This document shows positions 1 to 9,595 of a stretch of DNA of 43,114 nt, in pieces. Where the stretch lies: positions 1 to 43,114 of the forward strand of contig CAIVAU010000101.1 in NCBI GenBank assembly GCA_903903925.1, given 5' to 3'. Numbering within the stretch: the first letter of the stretch is position 1; each line of letters starts with the position of its first letter. Source of the DNA: an uncultured cyanobacterium. GTDB lineage: Bacteria > Cyanobacteriota > Cyanobacteriia > Cyanobacteriales > Nostocaceae. The notes below the pieces were generated by a model that was not told the origin of the DNA, made no database searches, and was given only the letters and a program-made list of their open reading frames with translations. Made by a program: the position numbers and the translations under genes.

Positions 1-396
1 CGACAAGCCGGACATAGCCTCACGGTAACAGGGGATGAAAATATTGAAATTTTCACTTATCCTGGAGCAGTTGCCCAACTATTAGTGAATTTGTTGAATA
101 ATTCCCTGATTCATGCTTATCCCACAGAAAAACCCGGTCAGCTGGCGATTCACATCAGTCAAACTGAGGAGAATGTGACCTTAGTATACAGCGATGACGG
201 TTGCGGAATTCCCCCTGAAGCCTTAGGGAAAATTTTTGAACCATTTTTTACCACTGGACGCGATCGCGGTGGGAGCGGACTCGGTTTGCACATTGTCTAT
301 AACCTTGTCACACAAAAACTGGGTGGTGCGATCGATGTTGAAAGTCAAGTAGGTCATGGTACTTTATTTACAATTAAATTACCTCGGAGTCTCTAA
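1..396 (+). CDS. Sensor histidine kinase, C-terminal ATPase part (5' truncated by the window)
   Basis: The frame is open from base 1 and ends at TAA 394-396, so only about the last 131 residues of a longer protein are present. What remains is a HATPase_c domain: N box NLLNNSLIHAY, G1 box DDGCGIP, F box FEPFFTT and G2 box GGSGLGLHIVYNLV are all intact. It should therefore bind ATP and phosphorylate a histidine encoded upstream of the window. The protein ends soon after the ATPase fold, so no receiver domain follows. The first internal ATG (base 85) lies inside the N-box helix and is not a real start. The sensor domain and partner regulator are not visible. Confidence 0.9.
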   Translation, partial: RQAGHSLTVTGDENIEIFTYPGAVAQLLVNLLNNSLIHAYPTEKPGQLAIHISQTEENVTLVYSDDGCGIPPEALGKIFEPFFTTGRDRGGSGLGLHIVYNLVTQKLGGAIDVESQVGHGTLFTIKLPRSL

Positions 397-414
397 TTCT
401 CACGGGTTGGTAGT

Positions 415-431
415 GTGAGCGTCTCGCTCAC
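415..431. terminator. Short perfect hairpin between convergent genes
   Basis: GTGAGCG (415-421), loop TCT, CGCTCAC (425-431) form a perfect 7-bp stem. It lies in the 48-base gap between the converging histidine kinase and bioF genes, a natural place for a bidirectional terminator. There is no clear T run, so it may instead be a dispersed cyanobacterial hairpin repeat. Confidence 0.4.
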
Positions 432-444
432 GAAGGGAGCTTTC

Positions 445-1620
445 CTACCCATCAAAATTAATCACACAGAGCACTTCTACCAATTTCTCAAGATGTCCCT
501 CCTGATGAGTTGCTATTACAGATAACCGTATTCGACTTGTGGTGACGGTAGGTGGACGGATTGCGGGGGCGAAAATGCCGGCACATCTGAGTTGATGTCC
601 AACTTTTAGTGCGTCTGTTGCATTTGGCAATTGAAAGCAGAGGATAGGTGATTCAGACGGGAGTAATTTGAGGTTGGGGAGATGTTGTTGCAGCAACTGT
701 TTCAAGTAATTTACATTCCGCCACAACTGAACACGGCGTTGCGGTTCTTGTTGCATTATGTTGATTGCTGCTAATGCTGCTGCTGTGTCGGCGGGTGAAA
801 GTGCAGTGGTGTAAATCCATGTTGGGGCGCGATTTCGCAAAAAGTCAATTAGGGCTGTACTCCCTGCTACATACCCACCTAAGCTACCCAAAGCTTTGCT
901 CAACGTACCAATTTGAATGATCTGTCTTCCTGTACACCCGAAATGTTCCACACATCCAGCACCGGTTGTTCCCAAGACTCCAGTGGCATGAGCTTCATCA
1001 ATTAGTAGCATACAGCTAAATTCTTCGGCTAGTTCTAATAATGCTGGTAATGGACACAAATCACCATCCATACTGAAGACGCTATCGGTCACAATCAAAC
1101 AGCGTCGATAGTCTTGCCGTTGCTGATGCAACCGGGTAAGAAGCGTTGCAACATCACAGTGAGGGTATTCTATGACAGTTGCACCACTCAGGATTGCTCC
1201 GTTTTTTAGACTAGAATGATTGTACTGGTCAGATAAAATTAAATCACGCTTGCCTACTAAAGCGGCGATCGCACCCAAATTTGCTAGATAGCCTGAACTA
1301 AATACGACAACATCTTCTGTTTGTTTTAGGGATGCGATCGCCACTTCTAAATCCCTGTGTAATTCCCTGTGACCACTGAGTAATCTAGAACCAGTGCTCC
1401 CCGTGCCATACTCCTGCACAGCAGCAGCAACTGCTACAATCAATCGCTGATCACCAGCCAATCCTAAGTAATCATTGCTAGCAAAATTAATCACCTCTTG
1501 TCCTTCCAAAAGGACTGTAGCACTAGGGAGACCGTGAATTGTTTGTACTGAACGATACCAATCAGCCCGATGAATCGTAGCTAGAGACTCTTCTATCCAA
1601 GCGTAAGGATTAGTAAGCAT
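445..1620 (-). CDS. bioF: 8-amino-7-oxononanoate synthase (KAPA synthase)
   Basis: A PLP enzyme of the alpha-oxoamine synthase family that condenses pimeloyl-thioester with L-alanine to KAPA in biotin synthesis. The 391 residues match the usual BioF length. The PLP lysine is K242 in [13 protein letters not shown]. The cofactor-ring aspartate is D208 in LIDEAHATG. The N-terminal [10 protein letters not shown] and [13 protein letters not shown] motifs are typical of the family. It lies downstream of the tamB-like gene on the same strand, separated by 58 bases made mostly of a heptamer repeat, so a shared transcript is possible. Related enzymes (2-amino-3-ketobutyrate CoA ligase, HemA-type ALA synthase, CqsA-like) share the fold, but the length and N-terminus fit BioF best. 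Confidence 0.9.
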   Translation of the reverse strand: MLTNPYAWIEESLATIHRADWYRSVQTIHGLPSATVLLEGQEVINFASNDYLGLAGDQRLIVAVAAAVQEYGTGSTGSRLLSGHRELHRDLEVAIASLKQTEDVVVFSSGYLANLGAIAALVGKRDLILSDQYNHSSLKNGAILSGATVIEYPHCDVATLLTRLHQQRQDYRRCLIVTDSVFSMDGDLCPLPALLELAEEFSCMLLIDEAHATGVLGTTGAGCVEHFGCTGRQIIQIGTLSKALGSLGGYVAGSTALIDFLRNRAPTWIYTTALSPADTAAALAAINIMQQEPQRRVQLWRNVNYLKQLLQQHLPNLKLLPSESPILCFQLPNATDALKVGHQLRCAGIFAPAIRPPTVTTSRIRLSVIATHQEGHLEKLVEVLCVINFDG

Positions 1621-1637
1621 TGAAAATTGCGCTCATT

Positions 1638-1675
<38 letters not shown>

Positions 1676-1678
1676 TTT

Positions 1679-4600
1679 TCAAAACCTCTTTTCATACTCA
1701 ATTTGTGCATTACTGTCTTCAGTAAAATCTGTAGAAGTCCGCACACGGATGTTAGAGTTAAGTCGATAGCTAATCCCAAACTGGAGGGGTTGGTTTGTTG
1801 TCAAGACTTTAATAAAAGAGGCATTAAAACCATGAGAAAGATTAATCCCAGCTTCTGCTGCCACATCTAACACAGAATTCGTCCCAGTCGTTCCTCCCGA
1901 CGTATGTCTCTTAGAATTTGAAGTGTCGGTGCTGAAGGTAGGAAATATCCGGAATTCACTCAAGCCAAGGGCATTACCAATCTGGCTAAAAGTTTGTTGA
2001 ATGTTGATTGCTGAACCCGCTAAGTTGGCAAGTCCGATCGGACTGTTGCTACCACGTCCCAGCGTTTGGATAAAGCTCCCTCCAAGCAGGGCAACAATTT
2101 CCGTGTTGCTGCGTGCTGGAGAACTTGTGAGTTCTAGATTTTCGTTCAGTTTACTGGCTAAACCATTAACTTGTGCATCAACACGAATAGTGCTTACAGG
2201 TTCAAAGCTCGTATTAATTGTATCACTGATTTCAGATGATGTGGGTGAGTCCGTCACCTGCGTGGTTCCTGAATCCAGGACGTTGGCAGTTAAATGAACA
2301 TTCAACTCAGGGTCGCGAGGTTCACTGGCGCTAAAGGTTGCCGTTTGCTCATAGCCACGAGCAAGGTTAAACTGGGTAGCAAACAAATTTATCCCTCCTT
2401 TACGTAGGCTGATAGTTCCCTCCGGAACGGGAGAACTTAACGGCCCGTTGACATCAAGAGTACCAGTGGCTTGGAAACTAATAATAGGTGGAAGGGTGAT
2501 TGCTACGTCGTTGCCCAACGTTAGCTGGAGATTGTTCAACTGTAGCATCATTGGGTTTCCAGTCTCAGGCTTATTCTGCTTGTCCTGTTTTAGGGTAGGT
2601 GCAATGCTCACACTAGAGCCTGCCAAATTAGTAGTATCAGTAGATGTAGGTAGCAACACCTGACCATTTGCTAACGTCAATTGACCGCCAATTGCCGGCT
2701 TGAGGGCGGAACCAGTAATCTGCAACTTACCGTTTACGCCTCCTTTGTACAGTGTCTTCAGGTTAACTGCTAACTTGTTAAGGTCAACAGTGAGGGGATT
2801 AGCTAATGGTGATTGCTGGTCATCAAAGATGGGAATGTTTCCATTAGCTACTATTTGACCCTTGTTAAAGTTACCAGAGAAATTTTCTACGTTTATCTGA
2901 TCAAGATTAAACTGCACATTTGCTGTTACACCTGTCAATTTTCCTGGCAAAGCCTGAGCAGTAAAAGTAGCATTATTGAGAGTCGCAATTCCTGTCACCT
3001 GAGGCTGTTCTTTTGTCCCACGTACGGTGAGGTTTACTTGTCCCTGACCATTCTCAAACGCTACTTGGTTAGTCAACAGGTTTAATAATCCTAATCCCTG
3101 ATTTTTGACATTGACGTCTAGATTAATATCATTGCTGTTTGGTGCAACGGTCGCAAAAGGCAACTGGTAAGGAATGCTACCAGTCATGGTAAGAGGTTCT
3201 GAACTAGAAACTAAGACATTACTGCCAAAGTTCAAACGCCCATCGTTGTAGCTGAAACTCGCATTAGCTGACTCTAATGGTTTCTGATTCAAAGTTGCAT
3301 TTGTGATTTGCAATTCGCCTCTTGCCTGGGGGTTTTTAATCTTACCTGCTAACGCTGCTGTAGCATTAAGATTACCTGTCACACTAACTGGTAGTTTGAC
3401 AAAATTATTCAGCACCTGGATGGGGAAATTGCTAACCCGTAACTGACCAGATTGTTCCGTACTGCCAATGCTACCTGTAAAACTTATTAGCCCTATGTTT
3501 GACTCAATCCGCAAAGGTAGCAACGTCAGCACACCGTTTTCAAAGCTTCCTTGGGCAATAATCTGGGGCGCTTTATAAAGACGATCCGGCTCGGTTTCTC
3601 TACCCCAAACAAAGTTTTGCCCGTTCACATTAAAATTCGCTGCCAATCCATTGGCTGAGGCAGTATCTACGGAGATGGCAGCGTTGAAAGTTCCCGTTAA
3701 ATCAGCTAAATTAGGGATGAAAGAAGCATTGTGCTGTTGTCGTTGCTCTGCGGTTAGTAGTGCTTCGATTTCGGCAAAGCGTTCCAGTTGGGTATATAAT
3801 TGCACGTTTGGTAACCCCACTGGCGTAGTGGTGAGATTAGCAGCGGTACCGTAGGTTGGCGCTGCCATTCCACGTTGGAAATCTTGCATGTCGAACAGCT
3901 GTAGTGCTGTGAGGACATCTTGGATTTGTCCTTGAGTGACGTTGACTTGGGCTTGGACACGAGGCCCTTTAGACGTTTGGGTTAAAGTACCTGCTAGGGC
4001 GTAACGACTGCTACCTTTGTCAAATTCGCTACTTGTGATCTTTGCTGTTCCATTGTCGTAGCTAAATTGAGCAGTCGCACGATCGCCTTTAATCCGACCA
4101 ATTTGTGGTTGTGCGATCGCCACATCCCCTACCGTTGCAAATGTCTTCTCATTAACTTGCAATCTTCCACTAAACACCCCAGCAACAGTCCCAACCCCGA
4201 GGTGCGCATTCGGAGGTGGTGTCAGATTTAATACTGGTAGCGGGAAGTTCTCTATATTAACTGCCAAATTATCCCCTTGCCCTTGACCTGTCAAGAGCGC
4301 ATCTTTCCACTTCACCGTAAAAGAGTTGGGGCGATAGGCTGCATCTAAACTGGCGGCAATCCGATCTCGTGTACCCGTCAGATCTACACTCGCACCTTCA
4401 CCCTGCACTGACTGGACTGGGCCACTTAACAGTCGATCAAAAGCCAGTTTATTCACCACCAAGTCTCGCAACTTGAGTTGCCCTTGTACATTCGGCAATG
4501 GCAACTTGCCTCTGATTTGTCCGCTAAAATCAGCTTGACCTGCTAAGGCGATCGCTGTAGGAATCTGAATCGGCAACTTTTGTAAATTATAATTCCGGGC

Positions 4601-7246
4601 TTGGACATCGAGATTGATATCAGTAATTTCCGGTGTCGTCCCTGTAATTTTCGCTGCTATATAACCGTGAGCATTTAAATCCGGGGCAGTTGCTCGCTCA
4701 ACAATGAGCTTTTCTCCATCCCAAGCAATAACAGCAGTTAGTGGTTGCTGGAGACCAGCAAGTCCTTGAGAGAAATCAACCTGACCATTAGCACGTAAAT
4801 TCTGGAGAAGATATGGGAGATTTTGCTGCTCTACATTACCAGCAACTTGCAGTTTACCACCGAACTGACCTTGCAACTGTGGCGAAACCCGATTTAATTC
4901 CACACCTGAGGCATTAACCACAGCTTGGTAGTGACCATTAGCCAATTGAATATTGGATGCCGACACTGTACCACCTGCAACATTCAGCCGTGCTTGACCC
5001 GTTGCTTGGATGGTTTGTGGTTGGACGGATTCTACAGAACCCGCAACGTTGAACTGACCATTCAACCTTCCTTGAGCTTGTGGCGGCACTTGCGCTGCTA
5101 ATTGCTGCACACTTAAGTCATTTGCTTGGACTTGTGCTTGATAATGACCATTAGCAAGTTGAATATTAGAGGCTGTCACTGTACCACCACCAATGACTAA
5201 GCTGGCTTTGCCACTACCACGTAGAGTGTTAAGGCTCAAAGCATTAGTGTCACCAGCGACTTGAAACGTCCCAGCCAAGGGTCCGGTTGAAAGTGGAGGA
5301 GCCTGTTTTAGCAACAGCCTTGGTTGTATTCCATTTGCAACAAACTGAGCAGCAAAGTTTTGGTCTTCAAATTGGAGGTTAGTCACTGCTACTGTGCCAC
5401 CAGCAACTTGAAGTCTGGCATTCTCAGGTCGAATTGTCACAACTTTGAATGGTGCAGAGGTTCCGGATAAGATGAAACGACCGTTAAACCGTGCGTTATT
5501 GAGAGAGACATTTTGCAGTTGAGTTGGGTTGACAAAGCGCTCCGCCTGTATTTGCTCAGCATCAGCGACAGCTTGCCAATGCTGGTTTGCCCAACTGCCA
5601 GAACCCCGAAGCATACCACCAGCAACATTGAAAGCAACATTGCGGAACAACAGACCTTGATTTTGGGGGGCGAGGATCGTCAGGTCGCCATTTGTCGGGT
5701 AAGTCGCGCTTGGTGCTTGCAATTTCACGACCGTCTGGGACTTGCTCGTAGGCCCTGTGACTCGAGCTGTGGCTGCAACATTACCAATTTGAAACGGGGT
5801 TTTAATATCGTAAAGGGAAGCAATCCCATCCCCTGGAACATTCTTTGCCGTTAAATTAAAATCTAGCTGAGGAATCTGAGCCAGTTTGACCGCACCCGCA
5901 CCTGTCACTTCACCCCCTACCGTTGGTTTGGCTTGAATGTCTTTGAGGTTAATAGTTGTGCCAGCAGTATAAAAATCAAAGTTACTGCGGAAGTTACTCA
6001 CACCAATTTTATCGACTGTGGCAGGCTTAGTAGAGGCAACTGTACCTAAGAGAACAGGCTGAGTGATTGAGCCAACAACCTTCAAATCCGCTTTTGCTTC
6101 TCCGCTGACAGGTACTGGAAATTGGAGCTTAAGAGTTTCCTGGGCATCCTTCAGACTCACAGCATTAACACGTGCTGCCAAATTTACATCAGCTTTAGTG
6201 TCGATAGTACCGTTAGCCACCAAAGGGATTTTGCCGTAGTTAGTAGTAGCACTATCTATTTGAATCTTCGTTCCCTGAAAGCGTAGGTTTGCTTGGGAAT
6301 TCAGAAATGGTTGTGGGATGCGAGGAATCTGAAGTCGGACTCCTTGGGCAACAGCGCTACCATCGACTAAGATGTCCTTCCATGTTTGTAGTTGACCATT
6401 CCATGATTTTAGTTGAACATTCAAACCACTCTGGACTCGACCTGCCTGTAAATTCAGTGGTAACTTAATGATGTGAGTGACATCAGAGGCAAGAAAGTCC
6501 TTTGCTTGCACCCGTAAGTTAACATCAAATGTTTTTGGTCGTAGATCTCCTTGAATGGAAACGTTACCACCACTCGCTGGTAGCCCTGCTACGTCAAAAT
6601 TAATCTGTTGGTAGTTATTGAGTAATTGGGCAGTCCCATTAAGCTGTGTGAAACTAACTGGATAGGATAAGGAAGCAGGGGAAGTAGGGGATGCGGGGGC
6701 TTTCCCCACCTCCACAGCCCCAACCCTCTGGCGTGGTACTATTACCGCCTTGGCATTGCGAAACCGAATGTTGTCTAATTCAGTTTGAATTGGTCCTTGT
6801 TGACTAGGCGGCGCTATAGTCGTGGTAATCCAGCGCCCTTGTGGATTCTGTTCAAGATAAATATTGGGGTTGATTAAAGTGACATCCAGCTTTAACTTAC
6901 GGCTAAGTAATAGCTGTAGTGGATCAAATCCCACCTCCACTGCATCAACTGTAGCCTTTTCTGGATCTGTTTGTGTTGCCGGAACACTTGAAGCCCCAAA
7001 CTCCACTCCGGAGATCGAGAATCCTTTAACTTCCCCCAGTTTTACTGGACGGTTGAGTGAAGTGGTAAGACTTTTGTTTGCTAATGGCACTAAATCTTTG
7101 CGAATGAAAATCCATAAACGCCAAGCACCGCCAGCAAGTCCAATCAGGAAAAGTCCGCCTAAGGCAATGCCGCCACGACGCAATAGTAACAACCGATGGT
7201 TGTTAACATGGGGGTTTGAGTGATTGTCTCGATTGGAATGGGTCAT
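1679..7246 (-). CDS. tamB: TamB-like translocation/assembly module protein (DUF490/AsmA-like giant)
   Basis: A 1855-residue envelope protein. Residues 19-50 hold basic residues then a hydrophobic segment (GGIALGGLFLIGLAGGAW), an uncleaved inner-membrane anchor. The rest is low-complexity beta-strand repeats rich in G, N, Q and T, as expected for the beta-taco groove of TamB/AsmA-like proteins thought to carry lipid or outer-membrane protein substrates across the periplasm. The last about 300 residues match the TamB C-terminal domain (GINLFATQFNLARGYEQTATF, then a GISYRLNSNIRVR ending) and the protein finishes in Phe. Internal repeats of about 71 residues are visible (see findings), as is a P/A/S-rich insert around 6664-6706. 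The start is supported by AGGACGAA just upstream of ATG 7246. Cyanobacterial members are larger than E. coli TamB, and the partner in outer-membrane assembly is not in the window. Confidence 0.88.
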   Translation of the reverse strand: MTHSNRDNHSNPHVNNHRLLLLRRGGIALGGLFLIGLAGGAWRLWIFIRKDLVPLANKSLTTSLNRPVKLGEVKGFSISGVEFGASSVPATQTDPEKATVDAVEVGFDPLQLLLSRKLKLDVTLINPNIYLEQNPQGRWITTTIAPPSQQGPIQTELDNIRFRNAKAVIVPRQRVGAVEVGKAPASPTSPASLSYPVSFTQLNGTAQLLNNYQQINFDVAGLPASGGNVSIQGDLRPKTFDVNLRVQAKDFLASDVTHIIKLPLNLQAGRVQSGLNVQLKSWNGQLQTWKDILVDGSAVAQGVRLQIPRIPQPFLNSQANLRFQGTKIQIDSATTNYGKIPLVANGTIDTKADVNLAARVNAVSLKDAQETLKLQFPVPVSGEAKADLKVVGSITQPVLLGTVASTKPATVDKIGVSNFRSNFDFYTAGTTINLKDIQAKPTVGGEVTGAGAVKLAQIPQLDFNLTAKNVPGDGIASLYDIKTPFQIGNVAATARVTGPTSKSQTVVKLQAPSATYPTNGDLTILAPQNQGLLFRNVAFNVAGGMLRGSGSWANQHWQAVADAEQIQAERFVNPTQLQNVSLNNARFNGRFILSGTSAPFKVVTIRPENARLQVAGGTVAVTNLQFEDQNFAAQFVANGIQPRLLLKQAPPLSTGPLAGTFQVAGDTNALSLNTLRGSGKASLVIGGGTVTASNIQLANGHYQAQVQANDLSVQQLAAQVPPQAQGRLNGQFNVAGSVESVQPQTIQATGQARLNVAGGTVSASNIQLANGHYQAVVNASGVELNRVSPQLQGQFGGKLQVAGNVEQQNLPYLLQNLRANGQVDFSQGLAGLQQPLTAVIAWDGEKLIVERATAPDLNAHGYIAAKITGTTPEITDINLDVQARNYNLQKLPIQIPTAIALAGQADFSGQIRGKLPLPNVQGQLKLRDLVVNKLAFDRLLSGPVQSVQGEGASVDLTGTRDRIAASLDAAYRPNSFTVKWKDALLTGQGQGDNLAVNIENFPLPVLNLTPPPNAHLGVGTVAGVFSGRLQVNEKTFATVGDVAIAQPQIGRIKGDRATAQFSYDNGTAKITSSEFDKGSSRYALAGTLTQTSKGPRVQAQVNVTQGQIQDVLTALQLFDMQDFQRGMAAPTYGTAANLTTTPVGLPNVQLYTQLERFAEIEALLTAEQRQQHNASFIPNLADLTGTFNAAISVDTASANGLAANFNVNGQNFVWGRETEPDRLYKAPQIIAQGSFENGVLTLLPLRIESNIGLISFTGSIGSTEQSGQLRVSNFPIQVLNNFVKLPVSVTGNLNATAALAGKIKNPQARGELQITNATLNQKPLESANASFSYNDGRLNFGSNVLVSSSEPLTMTGSIPYQLPFATVAPNSNDINLDVNVKNQGLGLLNLLTNQVAFENGQGQVNLTVRGTKEQPQVTGIATLNNATFTAQALPGKLTGVTANVQFNLDQINVENFSGNFNKGQIVANGNIPIFDDQQSPLANPLTVDLNKLAVNLKTLYKGGVNGKLQITGSALKPAIGGQLTLANGQVLLPTSTDTTNLAGSSVSIAPTLKQDKQNKPETGNPMMLQLNNLQLTLGNDVAITLPPIISFQATGTLDVNGPLSSPVPEGTISLRKGGINLFATQFNLARGYEQTATFSASEPRDPELNVHLTANVLDSGTTQVTDSPTSSEISDTINTSFEPVSTIRVDAQVNGLASKLNENLELTSSPARSNTEIVALLGGSFIQTLGRGSNSPIGLANLAGSAINIQQTFSQIGNALGLSEFRIFPTFSTDTSNSKRHTSGGTTGTNSVLDVAAEAGINLSHGFNASFIKVLTTNQPLQFGISYRLNSNIRVRTSTDFTEDSNAQIEYEKRF
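6664..6706. repeat. In-frame 9-base G-rich repeat inside tamB
   Basis: On the plus strand GAAGCAGGG, GAAGTAGGG and GATGCGGGG follow each other with a 9-base period. On the coding (minus) strand they encode a Pro-Ala/Thr-Ser linker (about residues 181-195). The period is a multiple of three, so the reading frame is kept. Confidence 0.65.
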
Positions 7247-7547
7247 TTCGTCCTATCACCGACTCACCAATATAATGCCACAATTGAAAAATGAACTGAC
7301 ACATCATTGTTTATGCCACCCTTAAGGATAACTGACGATAGTAAATTCAGTGTCAAAACTTTTAGAGGAGTCAGGAATTTTATCTCACCTCCCCACACTC
7401 CCCACACTCCCTGGATTTTTGCGCCTGCTGCACTACGGCACAAGAAGTCAGCAACTCGAAGAAAGACCGTTAGAAGGCTAAAGTCGCCTGAGTCGCTTCC
7501 CTAGAGAAGTCTAAAGACATGAGTTTCCCGCATACCAGGATATTTTT
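7247..7547. other. Divergent intergenic region between tamB and the DUF3110 gene
   Basis: About 300 bases that must hold the promoters of the leftward tamB and the rightward DUF3110 gene. A TATAAT occurs at 7271-7276 on the plus strand, but no convincing -35 partner is seen. Bases 7388-7412 contain a short direct repeat (CCCCACACT twice). A single AGGAGTCAGGA heptamer relic lies near 7365. A 65-codon ORF (7307-7504) has no recognisable family features and is not called. Confidence 0.5.
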
Positions 7548-7976
7548 ATGATTACACCCATGCGTGTTTTTGTGTTACTTTTCATTAATGATCGAACAAA
7601 AGATGAAGGGATTCACACTGTTCGAGTTGGCGATCGCAATCAAATTATGATGTTTGAATCAGAAGACGACGCCACACGCTATGCTTTGATGCTAGAAGCT
7701 CAGGATTTCTTCACGCCTAAAGTAGAGGCAATTGATTCTGAGGAAGTTAAGCAATTTTGTCAAAGTGCTGGATATGATTGGACTATCGTGCCAAAAGAAA
7801 GTGATTTGGTGCTTCCTCCAGAAATCAATCTTGAAGAAACCGACTGGGAACGAGACTCTAAGAAAGATGACACTGATGGGGACGCCTCCCACCCGCAGCC
7901 AGAGTCTCAGGAAGAACGGGAATTGTCTGATCCAGAATTAGACCGGATTCGCCGTAAACTAGAAGGGTTATTGTAA
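7548..7976 (+). CDS. DUF3110 domain protein (cyanobacterial, unknown function)
   Basis: A 142-residue acidic soluble protein. Residues 5-95 match what I know of DUF3110, a family found in cyanobacteria and plastids: MRVFVLLFINDRTKDEGIHT, then FESEDDATRYALMLEAQDF and an FCQSAGYDW segment. The C-terminal 45 residues are highly charged (EEREL, PELDRIRRKLEGLL) and probably form a helix. ATG 7548 has CAGGA 8 bases upstream; ATG 7560 is the alternative. No catalytic motif is seen. The stop codon is followed after 4 bases by a six-copy heptamer repeat. No function is assigned. Confidence 0.82.
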   Translation: MITPMRVFVLLFINDRTKDEGIHTVRVGDRNQIMMFESEDDATRYALMLEAQDFFTPKVEAIDSEEVKQFCQSAGYDWTIVPKESDLVLPPEINLEETDWERDSKKDDTDGDASHPQPESQEERELSDPELDRIRRKLEGLL

Positions 7977-7980
7977 TTTG

Positions 7981-8022
<42 letters not shown>

Positions 8023-8048
8023 ATAAAAACTCCTAACAACTAACAACT

Positions 8049-8139
8049 AATGACCAATGACTAATGACTAATGACCAATGACCAATGACTAATGACCAAT
8101 GACTAATGACTAATGACTAATGACTAATGACTAATGACT
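8049..8139. repeat. AATGACY heptamer array x13 in the murQ leader
   Basis: Thirteen consecutive heptamers AATGACT or AATGACC with no spacer, ending 14 bases before the murQ start codon. Each copy contains an ATG that opens a 4-5 codon frame (Met-Thr-Asn-Asp...) closed by TAA or TGA within the next copy. The murQ start itself (AATGACT at 8153-8159) looks like one more copy. See findings. Confidence 0.95.
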
Positions 8140-8153
8140 AACAAAGGAAACAA

Positions 8154-9071
8154 ATGACTAATTTGCAGGAGCGTGGGCATCTTTTAACAGAGCAAGTGAA
8201 TCCTCACAGTCTTAACTTAGACCAACTCAGTTCTTTAGAATTGGTGGAACTATTTAATCATGAGGATGAAAAGGCAGTGGCTGCTGTTGCTGCTGTGAAA
8301 GATCAGTTGGCTCAAGCAATTGATTGCACTGCAGAACGGTTACACCAAGGAGGACGCCTGTTTTATGTTGGTGCAGGAACAAGTGGTAGGTTAGGGGTGT
8401 TAGACGCTGCTGAATGCCCACCTACTTTTTGTACTCCCCCAGAATTGGTACAGGGGATTATTGCTGGTGGTGCTGGGGCGCTGGTTCGCAGTTCGGAAGA
8501 TTTAGAAGACCGTGCCCAAGATGGAGAGGCAGCGATCGCTCAAAGACAAGTTACCCAACTAGATGTAGTCGTCGGCATTACGGCTGGTGGCACAACGCCC
8601 TTTGTTCATGGTGCATTACAAGCCGCCCGTCAGCGTGGGGCTACGACTATTTTTATCGCCTGTGTCCCAAAAGAGCAAGTTAGCTCTGATGCTGATATTG
8701 ATATTCGTCTGTTGACTGGACCAGAGGTGATCGCCGGTTCAACTCGCCTCAAAGCTGGTACAGCAACAAAGCTGGTTTTAAATATTCTTTCTACAGGTGT
8801 GATGGTTCAGCTAGGTAAAGTTTACGGGAATCGGATGGTGGATGTGGCGGTGACGAATGACAAGTTGCGCGATCGTGCTTTGCGAATTCTGCAAGACCTG
8901 ACAGACCTAAGCCGTGAAGCATCTGGAAAGTTACTAGAACGCAGTGGTAAGTGGGTAAAGCTGGCACTATTCATGCATTGGACTGGTTTGGAAAAAGAGG
9001 AGGGCTTAAGGCTTCTGTCAGAATATCAAGGTAATCTTAGGGCAGCAATTGAAGGAAGAAGCAAAAATTGA
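8154..9071 (+). CDS. murQ: N-acetylmuramic acid 6-phosphate etherase
   Basis: Cleaves the D-lactyl ether of MurNAc-6-phosphate to GlcNAc-6-phosphate in cell-wall recycling; cytoplasmic. The 305 residues equal the usual MurQ length. A SIS sugar-phosphate domain begins near residue 60 with GGRLFYVGAGTSGRLGVLDA followed by AECPPTF, the family signature. GITAGGTTPFVHGAL and AGSTRLKAGTATKLVLNIL supply the second phosphate loop and the conserved KAGTATK segment. The start is set by AAAGGA at 8144-8149, 4 bases before ATG 8154. No anmK or transporter gene is adjacent. The leader is a 13-copy heptamer array, so transcript initiation or translation may be unusual. Confidence 0.93.
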   Translation: MTNLQERGHLLTEQVNPHSLNLDQLSSLELVELFNHEDEKAVAAVAAVKDQLAQAIDCTAERLHQGGRLFYVGAGTSGRLGVLDAAECPPTFCTPPELVQGIIAGGAGALVRSSEDLEDRAQDGEAAIAQRQVTQLDVVVGITAGGTTPFVHGALQAARQRGATTIFIACVPKEQVSSDADIDIRLLTGPEVIAGSTRLKAGTATKLVLNILSTGVMVQLGKVYGNRMVDVAVTNDKLRDRALRILQDLTDLSREASGKLLERSGKWVKLALFMHWTGLEKEEGLRLLSEYQGNLRAAIEGRSKN

Positions 9072-9595
9072 TCCACATTTTATACATAGATAAAATGGAG
9101 GTGTCGCTCTTTCCATGCGATCGCTTACTGGGTATTTTTTTGTCGATTCTCAAATAAACGCTTCCTACCTCCCTGCTGCCTCTAAAAAATTATTAGCTGA
9201 CCAAGAAAAAATCAGGACTTACACGGATCTTTTTCAGCTTGTAACGGAATAATATTATATATGACTACTAAATGCATCTTTTCGGAGGATATGGAATTCC
9301 TCTTTGATTTTTGAAATACACATAGTTCGGGCTAAAGCCCACCAAAACCCGGATCTGGTGAGCTTTAGCCCGAACTACACCACTTGAAATTTTTCCCGTT
9401 CTTCCGGACAGATTCCTATAGCAATTCTAGTTGATTAGGAAAATATGGTCAGGTATACACAGTCTGGCGCAGATATATTCTGTGCCTGATGACTAAGCTA
9501 CCAACATGAATTTTGCTGTCTTCATATTTTCGCCAATCTTCTTAATCTTCGTGTAGGGTTCAAACGAGCTGACTTGTTAATCGAAGGGACAAAGT
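9072..9595. other. Intergenic region upstream of the taxis operon
   Basis: A 524-base gap. It contains a long inverted repeat (listed separately) and a possible 45-codon ORF at 9115-9252 with GGAGGTG 11 bases upstream but no recognisable family. The promoter of the downstream operon is presumably in 9400-9590, but no clear -35/-10 pair stands out. GAAGGGA at 9583-9589 is the ribosome site for the next gene. Confidence 0.5.
9323..9377. repeat. Long inverted repeat (MITE-like hairpin)
   Basis: TAGTTCGGGCTAAAGC (9323-9338) and its exact reverse complement (9362-9377) form 16-bp arms, extended inward to 22 bp with one mismatch, around an 11-base loop. There is no downstream T run. Hairpins with a GTTCGGGCTAAAGC arm are, from memory, dispersed in cyanobacterial genomes, so it is probably a repeat element that may also stop murQ transcription. 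Confidence 0.75.

Noticed and set aside
2001..7223. Several ORFs on the plus strand inside tamB
   Set aside because: They lie opposite a confidently assigned gene and show no domain motifs. They are shadows.
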